This document shows positions 1 through 12,591 of a stretch of 64,000 nucleotides of DNA, piece by piece. The translations under genes and the position numbers were made by a program. The stretch comes from Augochlora pura (Eukaryota > Arthropoda > Insecta > Hymenoptera > Halictidae), in contig NC_135775.1 in the NCBI RefSeq assembly GCF_028453695.1, forward strand, positions 26,260,545 through 26,324,544. The letters run 5' to 3'. Position 1 is the first letter of the stretch; each line of letters starts with the position of its first letter. Under the pieces are notes generated by a model. The model did not search any database and was not told the DNA's origin. It saw only the letters and a program-made list of their open reading frames with translations.

Positions 1-3000
1 GGTCCCGGGGGCCGCAATTATTAATGCGCCAGCTTAATAGAAGAGTCCCGGAGTTCTCGAACGAATCAGAGAAATAATTTGCAGGAGGGTACAACCAAGC
101 ACGCGTCAACCGACCATAAGCGTCCCGCCCTGTTCCGCGAAGGAATTATACATTCCCGCGGACCTCTCCTTCCAGCGCGCTTGCCCGGCACCGCGGTTTC
201 CCGCGGAATCGTGTCGAGCCGTAATTAGTGCCAATTAGTTCAAGTGAAATAAACCAGCTAGCCGAGCGTGCGCGCGCGCGCGCGAGACACACCGCGACCA
301 TGCAAATAGAGAAAATTCTGGGCGGCACGGAGCGAATCGCAAATAACAGAGCATCGGCATCGTTGGATTCCCAAGTCGGATCGGGACAATTAAGAAAGAG
401 ACGAGTTTGTGTTTTGCGCACGCCGTGTATAGCTATAGTCTTGTACACGTTCGACACCGAATCTCGTTGAATTTCCTGGCCGTCAATGGAACCGAGAGAG
501 AGAGAGCGCTTGTGCAAACAAAATAGCTCATTAAACTGTTCTATCTCCCGGTCGCGGTTTCAATGCCCGGAGGGATATCGGACGCGCGTCGATCCATCGA
601 TCTATTCCTCTCATTTTATCGAGTCCACGCACCGTTAGCTCTGACCATACGACCGCTAATAAACGGAAAACAGCTATCCTATCCTGCCCGGCCGTGTAAC
701 ATTATATCTATACACTGTTACGCTACGCGTCGGGCCGATCAGTAATCCGCAGCCTTTTTTTCGACGAGGCAACATTGCTGCCGAGAAAAATAGCGACGTA
801 AAAACTGGGTGGATAATATCACGGCTCGTCGTCGTCGTCGAGCATCGCTCGCCGGTATAACATTAGAGAGACTTCGCCTAACGTCGGTCATTAGCATTTT
901 ATTAAAAGCGAGCGAATTTAATGGCACTCTGTCGCAATAAAACTAACGATCCGCAAAGGCCGAACGCAAGAAACGAGAACACTACCTTTGAAACAGGAAC
1001 AGATTTTCTATTTGCGAGCAATAATATTACCAGTCTCGACCATCCATACTATACGGGTAATTAAATTGTATGTTCCCTTTTTGCTACGATACGCGAAGCA
1101 ATATTCCGTGAAACCTTTAGAATTTTACGTACTTGTAACGAACTATAGCACGGAGTAAAACCGCCTTTGGATCTGATAAAGCACGGTCGAGCGATCCGGT
1201 AACAGGAAGCTGGCAAAGCCAACAAACCTCGTTAATTTCCGTGAGATATCGTTGAACATTTGACGAGGGTAGATCTCACCGTGAAATTTCATCGGCCGCG
1301 CAAATATTTGCTGGATCGTGATCGAGATTCCGAGACGGCGGGCGGTCGGCGCGCGAAGACGCTGCCAGTGCCAGGCCTCCAGCATTGAATGCATTTATCG
1401 GGCATAAATGCATACGGCGACGGCGGCCCCTGCGCGATCGCCGGCCGGGCCTTATCAAACCGGGCACGATCGCGGCTTTTCATCCGAGTCGGTCGCGTTC
1501 GAGGACGGTCCCGCTTTGCGAAACGGCGATCGTGCGCGGATTTGGAAAAGCCGCGGGGCCTCTCTATCCAGGCTGCGGTTACGGTACACAGCATCCTTTC
1601 GCGAATATAGTGACATAATAGGCAAACGTCCAGGCCGATGCACCGTTATGCAGAATGGTGCTGAGGTCAAAGAGCCAGCGTGCGCGCGCGCGCGAGCGCG
1701 GTCGACGGGAGGAGGGAAGAGAAGCGCGGAGGCTGTTGCCTCGGATGCGTTGCGTTCGGCGTGCATCGGATATGCTCGTTCACCGGGCGAGCTCGGGGAA
1801 TATTCGAACCCCGGCGATCGTGTTGCGAGCCGCTGCGAGAAGTGCATTCGACCTTTTGTGATGCGAACAATGCGGCTTCGGAACTGGTCCGCGGACTTGC
1901 GAGCCTGCGGCAGGTGCAATTACACGGCGGCACGAAAGCGTCTTGTAGCGAACGTGGGACAGAATAGAACAATTTCGACAAACGAGACGGCTGAGCGAAT
2001 CGGTCGCTGGTTTGGAAACATGTTCGATCCATCAACAAAAATCTCGCCATAAGGGAGCAGGTTTCAAGAACATTAATCCGCGTATGTAAATCCACATCGG
2101 ACCGATAACGTGCCGCGATTAGCGTATCGATGTTTCAGCAATACGCTCTTAAATCAATACCGGCTTATCTATTTGCCCCGAATACTTCTGCGATCCCTCT
2201 CGGATCGAACGAAAACGGTATCGATTTGATAAACGCGTACACGGTGTTCGCATTCGTCATATCGATTACCGTACTCATTAAATCAGTGCCGGTGCCGCGC
2301 GATCGATCGAATTTCCTGATCGTGTCGAACAAGCCCGGTGGCAATATACTTTTCTGGATTTCCCTTTCACGGCCGAGCGACAAACGCAATTACAAGACAC
2401 GCTCGCGGACGTGATTTATCGGTACACGGGGACACGCCGCCCGGTTCGATTACTTTGTACCAGCGACGGGTTATGCAATTACCAGTGCGCGCGTTTGCGT
2501 TAAATAATGCGCATTTCTAATGGCCGACGCGCCGGGTCCCGGCCGGCGAGAGCCACAGGCCGCCGCGCTGCTCTCTCTGCTCCGGCTTGCTCGCGAAACT
2601 CGTTTCAATCTTGGCCATTGACACTGACCTAATAAGGGTTAAATGGATTGTTCCTGACCGTACGTCGGACGCAGCACGCGTCTCCATCCCGCATGCACGC
2701 ATTTAAATCGAGTGCTCTATCCCGCGCGCGGGCGCGCTTGTGTGTGTCTGCTGCGTGGCACCGGCTCTCCTCGATAAGTCAACGAGCGGGATACACCCCG
2801 CTACGGGGATTGTTAACGATTTATCGATAAATTTCTGTCGTCGACACGTGCTCGGATCGCTCCCCATAAAACGCACGGTCGCTCGCTTTTATCGGCTCTC
2901 TCCACCGCGATCTGCATACTGTGGATACTTGTTACTTGTTCACGGTGTCCCGGCGATCCCTGCTAGATCTCTATTCCGATCAACCGGATCCATCTTATTT

Positions 3001-3052
3001 AATTCGAACGGTTCACAAGCGAGATTCTCTGCACGGATTTTTGTGGCAGTGT
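1..3052. other. Non-coding stretch
   Basis: No gene supported. Open frames on both strands overlap each other and encode Arg-rich nonsense typical of CpG-rich DNA. GC runs lie at 267-284 and about 1680-1695. A GGGTTAA near 2637 could be a lone transposon end but has no partner. Confidence 0.6.
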
Positions 3053-3364
3053 TATTGGGCCGGCAACTGAGTCATTTCGGATTTCAAATGAGATGGAAAA
3101 TTCAATTCTTTTGCTTGAAGATGCCTTTCTTTAAAAGGCTTCATTTTAATATATTGTATATAACCTTGCCCGGCCATCTTCAAAAAGTGATAAAAACGAA
3201 ACTAAATAATTGATCGGTGCAATTTTCTTACTAAATTGAAGATGAAAGTCCATACAGTAAGAAAATAATATAAGTTAATTACTTTGAACACGTTGATAAA
3301 ACCAAAGAATGTGCTAAGACCATCTATTAACGAAATCCACATTCACTTAATTGCCAACCCAATA
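3053..3364. mobile_element. Mariner-derived short element (copy 1)
   Basis: TA edges at 3053-3054 and 3363-3364. Left terminus TTGGGCCGGCAACTGAGTCA, right terminus TTAATTGCCAACCCAA, which are the inverted ends of a bee/ant-type mariner. The right portion (AAGAATGTGCTAAGACCATC) matches the 53.8 kb copy. The transposase frame is largely deleted and broken. Confidence 0.85.
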
Positions 3365-3992
3365 TTACCACTATAACTTTGTTAAAAAAAATCGCACGGT
3401 GGTATGGCTAGTCTCATTCGAAAGGGTAAAGCCTCTACTTTCATCACTTAGAATCAACATTTTCCTTAAAAATTCTTTGGAATTTGGAGATCGTCAAAAA
3501 CATTAAATGTAATTACTCTTACCGAACTATTCCAGTATTTGAAATAATTATTAGATTTTATGGCTCGAAAAATTTTTTCCCAGGCTCAAACTACCATGGA
3601 TTTGTAGATTGAAGCTTCCTCTATGCAACCACGTCGAAAAATTCGACGTACGATTTTTTCCCGCTGTCCTATCGCACTTTTAATGCTTCGAAGTTTAGAC
3701 CCGTGTATTTGAATTCTGTGATCAAGAGATAATTAGTCCGGCAGTAAGAACAGTGATCTGTCCTTTAAGGTGGAGAATTAGCTCGGCTATCGGTATTCCC
3801 AAGAGCAGTGTGTCTGGTCGCCGCGTGAATTATAAATTCAAGGCTCGTCGGTAGCCGCGAATCGGCGACTCCCTTTTCACTTACCGGCGCGCGGTTACTT
3901 TTACGCATAATCAGCCGGCCGGGCATCCTTCTCATTATTCCGTCGAAGCGTCGTAAACTACCTAAAAAGGAGTAAACGCGACTCGACGCCCG

Positions 3993-4006
3993 CCCCCCCC
4001 CCCCCC
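3993..4006. repeat. C14 homopolymer
   Basis: Fourteen consecutive C bases, about 60 bases upstream of the minisatellite-bearing TTAA element. The count is prone to sequencing error. Confidence 0.8.
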
Positions 4007-4065
4007 AGGCAACAGCGCGGCGTCTTTGCTCGGGAAATCTCGCGAGGCCTAATTGCATCTTTCGC

Positions 4066-4379
4066 TTAACCCCTTCCCGTGCCATTTTAGCTCGACGAAA
4101 CTCGGGGCCCGAGCGGTCCGCATCAACGCGCGCTAAACAGACCAGACTGATGTTTGTAAACAGTCGCAATACGATCCGAAATGTATGCGTCGCCCAAGTA
4201 CCTGTTCGCGAGTGAGACTCGCGATGTTTATGTTTTGCCCAAGTATCTGTTCGCGAGTCAGACTCGCGATGTTTATGTTTGGCCCAAGTAACTGTTCGTG
4301 AGTCTGACTCGCGTGTATTCATGTTTGGGCAAAAATCTTCATCGCGAGTCGGACTCGTTAAAGTACGGGAAGAGGTTAA
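4066..4379. mobile_element. TTAA element containing a 45-bp minisatellite
   Basis: TTAA at 4066-4069 followed by CCCCTTCCCGTGC. TTAA at 4376-4379 is preceded by GTACGGGAAGAGG, whose complement is CCTCTTCCCGTAC. These are matching inverted termini. The interior includes a four-unit 45-bp tandem array. The right terminus also carries the CGAGTC-G-GACTCG palindrome 18 bases in, as in family 2, so the two families are probably related. Confidence 0.75.
4192..4363. repeat. 45-bp minisatellite, four units
   Basis: Units begin at 4192, 4237, 4282 and 4327, an exact 45-base spacing. Each contains a GCCCAAGTA-type start (GGGCAAAAA in the last, diverged unit), a palindrome of the form CGAGTCnGACTCG, and, in the first three units, GATGTTTATG or a close variant. 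The repeat length is a multiple of three, so it keeps a reading frame open on the minus strand, but this is a by-product and I do not regard it as coding. Confidence 0.85.
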
Positions 4380-4562
4380 ATAATATCCGGAACTGTGAAT
4401 CGAGGCGGTCTTTATTAATCGCTGCACAGAAGCATCGTGCTGCGCGCGTTCCCTTTCGAGGATTTACGATTCGCCTCGCGGGGATCGCCGGTTTGCCTTT
4501 TCACCCCGTGATCTCGTTCTGGAGATCGTCGAAACGTGTTTTTTTTTCTTTCGCTGGATCTC

Positions 4563-4567
<5 letters not shown>

Positions 4568-4616
<49 letters not shown>
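4568..4616. repeat. (CT)n microsatellite
   Basis: A nearly pure CT run of about 49 bases with one TTT interruption near 4606. Confidence 0.95.
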
Positions 4617-4617
<1 letters not shown>

Positions 4618-5758
4618 AGGAACCACTCGTAATTGGGACGTTTTGTTCGAGAGGGTGGTACACGACGAGGGTGAAACGAAGGGAGAGAGAGATTAGGGGA
4701 GTCACGCGGGGAGCACTTGAGAAAACAATTGATCCTCGTTTGCGGTCGTCCCTGGAACATTCTCCCGGCTATCTCTCATAATATCGCTGGTATTTCATAA
4801 TATTTTAGCAGCTCGAGCACGTATAGAATTCCTCCCACGATTTATTTACTCATTCGCCCGGCGAATCAATGTTAAGCTTACGAAACCAGTCCAAGCGACC
4901 ACTAATTTATTTATCCAGGATTCTTCAGCTTGTAACAGATACATTTACGATTAATTGTTCGATGTTTCGCGCGTACAGTTTTCAAATTAAATGGATAGCC
5001 GGTGCACAATTTCATCGATTTTCTGTGTTTAAAGGATAATTTGATCGAACGGCTTCGAACCCTGTGCACTTTGTCTCGAGTCTCGAAGTCCGCCGTGTCG
5101 GTTCAATAATCGCCCGGTTTTGTATTAATTGCGGACAAACGGGTATGGAAACGTGCGCGGCAATCAATTTACGCGATCGTATCGGTCCTCTAACGGGTTC
5201 CGGCCGCGGCAGCCCCGAGTCTCCAGCTGCGGCACCGTTAATTAATCGACGAAAGTGATTAGTCCCGTGTGGCCGGTCGATTGTCTCAGAGCTTGGCCCC
5301 GGTTCGCGCGTACTTACACGGAATAGGCGCGTTCCCGATCGGCGGCCAGATTAACGGCGTTGATGCCATTACCGGAGATTGACGAGCGAAGCTTAACCGG
5401 AACGATTTCGCGTGGAAACAGCCGCGAAATAAATCGTAAAAAAAATAAAAGCAGAGGGACCCCGCAGCAGCATCGACACAGAAAGAGAGAGAGGGAGAGA
5501 GCGCATCGCGCGTTCGCCGACGGGAAAATTAACCGGTCGCCCTGTTCTGTGTTCTGCGTTCTGTTGCGCGGCGGCCCTTCCTGCTCGTAACCCCCTGCGT
5601 CCACAGCGCGATAACGCAATAAAAAGCCGGCGATCGTTTCCTCGACGCGGGCAAACGTGTCGGCCGGCTCGTTACAATCGCGCTTTCGACGTTGACGCGT
5701 GTTTGCTCTCCGGGCCCCGTTTAATGACTCCGTCAGTCACGAGAGACGAGGGCAACGG

Positions 5759-5776
5759 GCGCGCGCGCGCGCGCGC
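5759..5776. repeat. (GC)n tract
   Basis: Nine alternating GC pairs. Similar runs lie at 267-284, about 24116-24128 and 55787-55802. Alternating GC favours Z-DNA (established). Confidence 0.85.
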
Positions 5777-6202
5777 TCACCTCGGGAAATGCATTTGTTC
5801 CGACCACGGATGCACGCGTCGCGTCGTTAAGAACCGCCGTCGATCTCCGGCAACGTCTCGGCTCTCCCGTCCATCCTCCTCTGCCTGCGTTCTCATCGAA
5901 TGCTACGCCGTCCGCCTGAATTTTTCATTCCCCCAAGTCTTTATCGTTGCTCGCTAATTTGTGCAGCCGTCGACGCACTCCGCTGCCAGTTCTCCGCGCG
6001 CTCGTTCCTCTCTCTCTTCGTTCCAGTCGCGTCTTCTCATTCTTCGATGCTTCTGATTACTCTTGCATGCCGAGCGACGAATGTTACAATCATTTAAACG
6101 AATTCCGTGCGATCTTTTCGATCGGTGAATTCCGGGAACGGCGCGCGATTCGACGGTTGGTGTAGTGTAATTGAAGTTGATTGGTTAAATTATATTCGAC
6201 AT

Positions 6203-6235
6203 TAACCACTTAACTGCGACGATTTATTGTAAAAA
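6203..6235 (+). mobile_element. Possible solo end of a family-2-like element
   Basis: TTAACCACTTAACTGCGACG is close to the left end of the nested host at 53470 (TTAACCCCTTGAACTGCGAC). No right end is recognisable downstream, so this is either a decayed copy or chance. Confidence 0.35.
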
Positions 6236-7726
6236 TGAATTTTCTATCGATCTGGCGTGGTTACTTTAGATAAGGTTGGTGGTGGATTATTTTAGGCGAT
6301 GTGTTTTACACGGTTTGGTAAAAACTGCGGATTTAGATCGCGCGTAAACATCCGCAGTATCGAAACTATTTGAAAAACTCGCGTCATCTGCAGGACATCT
6401 GTTCGGAATTAAAATACACGCGTGGGACCGATGGTCTCTGGAACGGGCCGGAAACTGTTAATTCAGTGGCTCGTAGAGCATTCGTTCTCGGATCAGTTTC
6501 CAACCAGATAATTCCACGATCAACTCTTATTTCCCAGTCGTACCGTTCGAAGATTTAACACTGCCCTACGGGGTCGGCGAACCTGGTTACGACACCTGTA
6601 ATCCCAGCTGCAATTCGTCGAACTGAGAAAAAATTCTGCACCGTTTCTCGAACAAGAGAATCGCATCTCCGAAGTTTTTGTTACCGTTCTACCGCGCTGG
6701 AGATCGTTTCGCCCTAATGCCAGAAAAATTCGCCGACGAGGACAAGGGTCGTTTACGACGCGAACGCCACCGGCGTGTGTACCACGCGTCCAATTATCGG
6801 TGATAACGCCGAAAGGGGGGTCCCTCCCACTTTTGCGCTTTCTTTCCACCCGAATTTCTCGGTCGGCGCTGGCACGCAACGTGTAATCAAAGCTCGCCCG
6901 GCCGAAGATACGTAATGACAGGGTCGGGGGGCCTAGGCGCGCGGCATTAACGATCTGGGAATGGAGAGCTTTGGGCAGCGAGGAAATTTCGCGAGAGGCC
7001 TCGCAATTATGTTTCACGTGCCCTTCCGCCATAAACCCGGGGGAGACCCCACGGCTGACGTAATTCGCGAGCTTTTACGCCCGTCTCTTATCCCGTAATG
7101 ACCCGCTATCAATCTTTAAGACTCTGCCCGGGCCCGACAGTGTTCGCGGCACCAAACGTTCGCCGACTTTCTTCGGCGACGGCGACTTTCTTTCTCCCTT
7201 CCCTGTAGTTCGTACTCTCGTTTCTATTCCCGCAGGCTTTTCTTCAATTTCACACCGTCCTTTATGGACAAGAACGATTCAAAGAATTTAAAAGCACGTA
7301 GCGTTATTACAGCAATATCCAAAATTATATCGCATTAATTTTAATTCACTGAAACGATCAACAACTCCTTGCTCTATCATTCCTGTAATTAATCCTGTAA
7401 TTAATGCATTATTTATCCTGCGTAAAAATCCGCAGTCCAATGATTGTTCCGCATCGTGTCACGGAAAAACGCACGAAATCGCGTCGATTTCAGAAAAACT
7501 CTTCTCCTACCAAAACGTGTTTGCCAGGAAATTTTGGCCGCGTGCTCGCCGATTTCCTTCGGTGCCAACAGCCTTCGGTCCACGGCTCGTTCCTCGGCGT
7601 TGCCGGAGGCCGGAATTCTTCGGCGTTTATCGACTTCGCGTGATCCGGTGTTGGTAGGGAAGAAGCTACACACAGGAAGGTAACGGGAGTCGCGAGTTTC
7701 CGTTCACGAGCTTTATAATCGGATCG

Positions 7727-7760
7727 AGAGGGGAGGGGAGGGGGGGGGGGTGGGGGGGAT
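7727..7760. repeat. G-rich tract
   Basis: Several G-runs of four or more separated by single bases, including a run of about ten G. This composition can form G-quadruplexes (inference). Confidence 0.7.
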
Positions 7761-7854
7761 CGACAGGAAGTATCCGCGATACCGAAGTGGATCCTTCGGA
7801 GATCCAGACAGGACATAATGGCTTTTGTTAATCGCGATTGGCCGCAGGAACGCG

Positions 7855-7888
7855 ATCTCTCTCTCTCTCTCCCTCTCTCTCTCTCTCT
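7855..7888. repeat. (CT)n microsatellite
   Basis: CT run with one CCC interruption. A purine G-rich tract lies just upstream at about 7727-7760. Confidence 0.9.
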
Positions 7889-8576
7889 GGCTCGGCTCTC
7901 GGAGCGGCGTTCAAGCCGGCTGGGGCGAGTTTTCGACTTCATTTTGCTTCCTTTTTTCTCGACGCGGCGCTTGAATGGGACCCGCGCGTCAGGTCCTGCG
8001 GCAGGAAGACCGAGGGACCCGAGGAGAAAAGAAAGCAAAGGGGGATCCTTGAGACAAATGGCGGAGGGGCCCCCTTGGGAGGGTGGCACGAAAAAAACAG
8101 CGAGCGGATGCCTCGGACGCCGCTCGTAGACCTCCGCCTACCTCCCTTTCTTCTCTCTATGTTTCTTTCTTCTCTCCCGCGGTTTCGCTTCTACGGCCCC
8201 GCTTCGCCCTGCTTCTTCTTCTTCTGCTGGCTTCGTCCCTTTGCCCTCCGTTGCTTTTCGGTCGGACCTTCCTGCCTCTCTCGATTCTCTTCGCGGCTTT
8301 CCATTGTTTACGCGCCTTTCACGATCGCTTTTACCACCTCGGAAACCGGAATCGCCGAATCGTCTTCTAGAAAACTCACCTGAACGATTCTCTCGTCTGA
8401 AAATTAAAAAATTATTTAAACAATTCCGTCGCCTCTCGTCGTAGTACAAAGGTACACCTCGCGACAGCGTTCTCTGTAGACAATTGGTAATTTATTAGTA
8501 ACACTTACTTCATATTTCGAAGGTTGCCAAGTAGATTGATAATTCGCAGGATATTGTTGCTTCTGCAGCGACTCGA

Positions 8577-8906
8577 TTAACCCTTTTTACAGTCGGAGCA
8601 ATTTTAACTGGAAATCCATTTCTTCAGACCTACGGTGGTTCCATTTTATATAACCTGGAACATTTTATACGTTATAAAATTGAATTTTATGACTTATGTA
8701 ACAGATAATAGCTCTTTAATAATATTTAAAAAATTGCGACTCTCGGACGCCTCTAGAAAATTATCATGCCACGTTTTGAAATAATCAAATTTACTAATAT
8801 TTAAAAAATTGTTAATTTGATAGATTATTTTGAAGTTAATTTTGAAAATTATTTTAAAACGTTTCATGATAATTTTTAGAGTCGCCATTCGACCGTAAAG
8901 GGTTAA
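8577..8906. mobile_element. TTAA element with long internal inverted repeats
   Basis: TTAA edges at 8577-8580 and 8903-8906. Termini CCCTTTTTACAGTCG and, from the other side, CCCTTTACGGTCG. The interior is a large imperfect palindrome: CTCTAGAAAATTATCATG near 8750 is mirrored by CATGATAATTTTTAGAG near 8865, with matching AT-rich flanks around a centre near 8808. The whole copy could fold into a long hairpin. Non-coding. Confidence 0.78.
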
Positions 8907-11900
8907 AAATTCGTCCAGAGTCCTAACGGACGATTAATCAGATTTCTCGAGCAGCTACCGTGAAACGAACGCAAGGCTGTCGAAAAACGTTTTTCTTGAG
9001 ATCGCGTCGAGAATCGTTCGGATTCCTGCGGATCGTCGGACGTCCGTGTCTCGCGTGGGTGTTAAGTGTCGGGGATCAGGTACCCAGGAAGTGGATCTAA
9101 CCGCGGATCCCCGGGCACCGATGGGGAACCGTTCGTAAAGAAGTTGGAGCACGTTGCACGTGTCTAACGTTCAATAAGGAAGTATCGCTACGGCCCGGGC
9201 ACGGCCGTGATAGAATAGACCCGGTTTATTGGCCGGAGAATTGGATTTTCGAGAGCGTAATCCGCCGGCATCTCTCGGGCTCCGGTTAACAGGTGCGTCT
9301 CCATTGTCGGGTCCCTCTCTTCCCGTCTCCTCCATCCTCCTCCCGTCTCTTCCATCCTCCCGTCTCCTCCATCCTCCCGGCCTCGGTCGTCTAAGACGGG
9401 GACAATAATTCCCAGCCCCCGAAACCCGGGACACATCGTTACAACGAGGGTCAGGTAGAGGGGAGAGAGAGAGAGAGCTGCGCGTGCTATTTGGGCGTCC
9501 CGTAATCTACCGAGTAGTTTCGGGGAGGGTGTAATTTTCGAAGTTTGATGGAGAACTACCGGGCAACCTACCAATTGAAATCTCACTCGGCTGACAGCGC
9601 TGCCACGACGACGTTCAGCGGCTCCAATTACAAATTGATACACTGTTTGCGCTCCGTGATTGGATCCTAACTATGGTCCTCCTCAGCGATAAATCGCCGG
9701 TGAAAAATCGGCGTACGCGAGGTCTGTAGACAGCTGAGGGTTCTTTGAAAATTAAACTATATTTTCGGTGCAATGAGAAATTTCTGGGATAATAATTTCA
9801 TATTCTTGAAATTGCCAAAAATCGAAGGAGGAAAATTGAGGAGTTACGGGTACGATCCGGCCGTTGCCCAGCGCGCAAGAAATTTTTTATCCATAAACCA
9901 TTCAGGGTAGCGAAAGTAGAGGGTTTGCACTTTCGAACGAGCCAAAGCATATCGCGCCACGATTTTTTCCGTGGAAGTTACAGCGCTTCGAACAACGACC
10001 GTTCTTTATCCGCGATTTAACCGCCCCTCCCCCGATTTGTCCGTTCCGCATTCCCTTTTTATTATCCCGCATTCCTTTTTATTCGCCACGCTCCAGCGAT
10101 TTGCAGAGGGGAATCCCTGAGACACAGCATAGTTTCCGGTTCCCTTTTTCCCCGTGGAATGCATTTTTCCATCGATTAGATCGGCCGGCGTGGATATCGC
10201 GGCGCCTCGAGAGAGAGAGCCGGTCGCGCCACGGTCGCGTGCTTTTAATTCCCGTCGCCGTAATGGGACGAGTCGCCGAGGGATTCTCGCATTAATCGCG
10301 TTAAGACCGGGGCCCAGGCTCTTCAAAACTCGACGGTATTTCATTCATCCCGGTTAGCCGGGGGAAAGTGATACGCGTGCGTCTCTCTCGGATCGCCTAG
10401 AGACAGGCCCGTTGAAATTCTCCGGTTTGTAGAACGAAAGTGCATTCCTGCGCTTCCCGTGCTCGCCTTCGGCATTCCTATCGATACCCCGTTCTGTCAC
10501 TCGTCAAACCAACCGACTCCTACTTCTCCACCGTTCCACACGGTGCCCAGATCCCGGGACTCGATCCGAGAGAACGGAAGCTGGCCAGAATGCAACCGAT
10601 GAAAAATAGAAGCGAGACGAGGGAACGAGATTCCTGGGAGCATTTACGCTTCCTCGTTTTATCGGGCCGCGCGAGGTTCCGTTAACAGTCTTGCCTCGCT
10701 CCGCCGCCCCGCTATGTCCAGCCTCGCAACATTCTATCATTCTAATCGTGCTTTAGCAGCTTATGATTTTAATTGCTATTTAATGACGCGAGCAGGTTCA
10801 CCGTGAGAGAGCGACGAGGTAACGGTCGTTGATATCGGACGATGCGTGTTCGCTGATCGATGGGCTCTGGTATTACGGGTTTGGGATCGTTGCTTTTAAA
10901 AGTTCGACGTTCGACCGATCGACGTGTTCATTTTTCAAGGGAAGCGTTCATTAATTTCACTGGAATTACTGTTAACCGACGTGGAATCTACCGGGTAACC
11001 TACATTCCGCGTAGATAGATAGATCATTCCTCGTGTAGATCCGACTAATTTTGATAACGAGCACAGGGCTCGAGAGAACAGTTTCTTCCGTTCAACGATC
11101 GTGCACGAGAGTTTGCCGAGGAATGTTTGAATTCGTTTCACCGACCGCTGTACAATTAGCTGGGAATGTCGGAGTGTCCGGCGACCGCGGAGTGGCCTCT
11201 CGAGGAATTGTTAAGCGATCGCGCGTGGAAGCGGCTCATGTTCGTTGTTCGAGTCGTATAGCGTGGGCGCCCCCGAGGAGCAGATTTTGAGAGCCACTGT
11301 TCCCCGTTACTCTCGTGCAAGAAGACACTTCCTCGGCGGTGGCAGTGCCCGAGCCGAGTCGAACCGAAGCGGGAGCCAATTACACGAGGCTTGCGCCAAG
11401 AGTCTCGTTTCTCGGCGGAATCGTCGTGGTTTCGAATCGCGGCCGAACGAGACTTTTGCCAATCGCCTTCGGCGCAGACCTCTTTGACAAATTCCCCTCC
11501 CCCCGGCGACGGAATTATCTTGTCCGCGTGGCACGGTAGCGGCGGGGATCGATCGTGCGCGGGTTTACAAAACCCCTGATTGTCCGCGAATTAATAGCAG
11601 TTTTCTGGCGGGCGAATAGCCGCGCGGTCGCGCTGTCGTTATCCTCCGTTAATTGCCAAGGAGTTTCGTGACTTTCGTTTATCATCGAAAAACGCGCACT
11701 ATTCCAATTAGCTAATTAGCGGTCCGTGGCCCAATAAATACTTAACTGAGCCAATTAACGTGCTCGCTGGCCCGGTCGAAGGAAGAGAGCGAGAGAGACG
11801 AGGTTGGACGCTGAGATGAGAGTGAGAGGAAGACGGCGAGAGAGTGGGGAAGAGAGAGAGAGAGGGGGGAGAGGAAGAAGGGAGAAATGAAAAATGAAGA

Positions 11901-12351
11901 GAAAAATAAAGAACGACCCGACGGTATCTGGTATCTGGTTAAGTAACAGGTTCCGCGAAACGTTCATAATGTACGGGGTGCTACATGCCGGATGAATACG
12001 CGAAGATATACGGGCGAAGAAGATACTCCAAGTCTATTATAGACCGAAACCGACGGGAAAGGGCGGCTACGTGACCAAAACAATGGCCCATCGCCTGCCA
12101 GTCTCCTCGGTTATACCAAAGCATTGTTTGACGTCCGCTGCCATCCCTTTTCTTCCCCGCCAGTTCGCCCCTCCCCGCATTCCACGTCCCCTCGTCCTCC
12201 ATCTCGCACGCCTTTTCCTACGATCTATCGGCGTTTTCTTCATCCTACGTTTCTTCTGCAGCACTTCCCACGCTTCATTTTCTTCGCATTTCCCCGCTCC
12301 AGGTTCTCTCCATCGTTCTTCCATCTTCGCGAAATTTTCTCCACACCTTGT
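8907..12351. other. Non-coding stretch
   Basis: Contains the minisatellite at 9322 and a GA-rich stretch at about 11770-11890. No frame shows protein-like composition, and no splice-supported exon could be identified. Confidence 0.55.
9322..9380. repeat. C/T-rich minisatellite, three units
   Basis: Units CCCGTCTCyTCCATCCT begin at 9322, 9342 and 9359, with 17-20 base spacing. Confidence 0.8.
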
Positions 12352-12591
12352 CAAACCCCTTGCACTATAATAACGAGTCGGACTCGCGACGAAGCTTTCA
12401 TGCGAAATCTACTAAATATTAATATCACCAATTTCTTTTAAATCGAAATCAATTCTTCCGTGGTCAAAGTTTAAAGATTAAATAAAAATAGCAGAAGAAA
12501 CAACAATTGTCTAGTCATATTATTAAAAATATTAAGAACAAATAAGTGCTAATCAACGTAGCATGAAAGGAGTCATAGTGCAAGGGGTTAA
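12352..12591 (+). mobile_element. TTAA-type MITE family 2, copy 1
   Basis: Inverted termini CCCCTTGCACTATAA at the left and its complement CATAGTGCAAGGGG at the right. The right flank is TTAA; the left is CAAA, probably a decayed TTAA. A subterminal palindrome CGAGTC-G-GACTCG lies at 12374-12386, at the left end only. The interior is AT-rich and non-coding, and it shares a long right-hand segment with copy 2. Confidence 0.82.

Larger units (their letters stand above)
4380..8576. other. Non-coding stretch
   Basis: Apart from the CT/G-rich tracts and a possible solo transposon end at 6203, I see no gene. The frames near 7818-8449 cross low-complexity CT/CTT sequence and are not credible. Confidence 0.55.

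Noticed and set aside
1408..2052. 214-codon plus-strand frame
   Set aside because: Overlapped by frames on both strands, Arg/Ala-rich, and crosses a GC dinucleotide run; no splice sites or domain pattern support it.
3765..4427. 220-codon minus-strand frame with a 15-residue repeat
   Set aside because: The repeat is the translation of the 45-bp minisatellite inside a transposon; the frame is an accident of the unit length being divisible by three.
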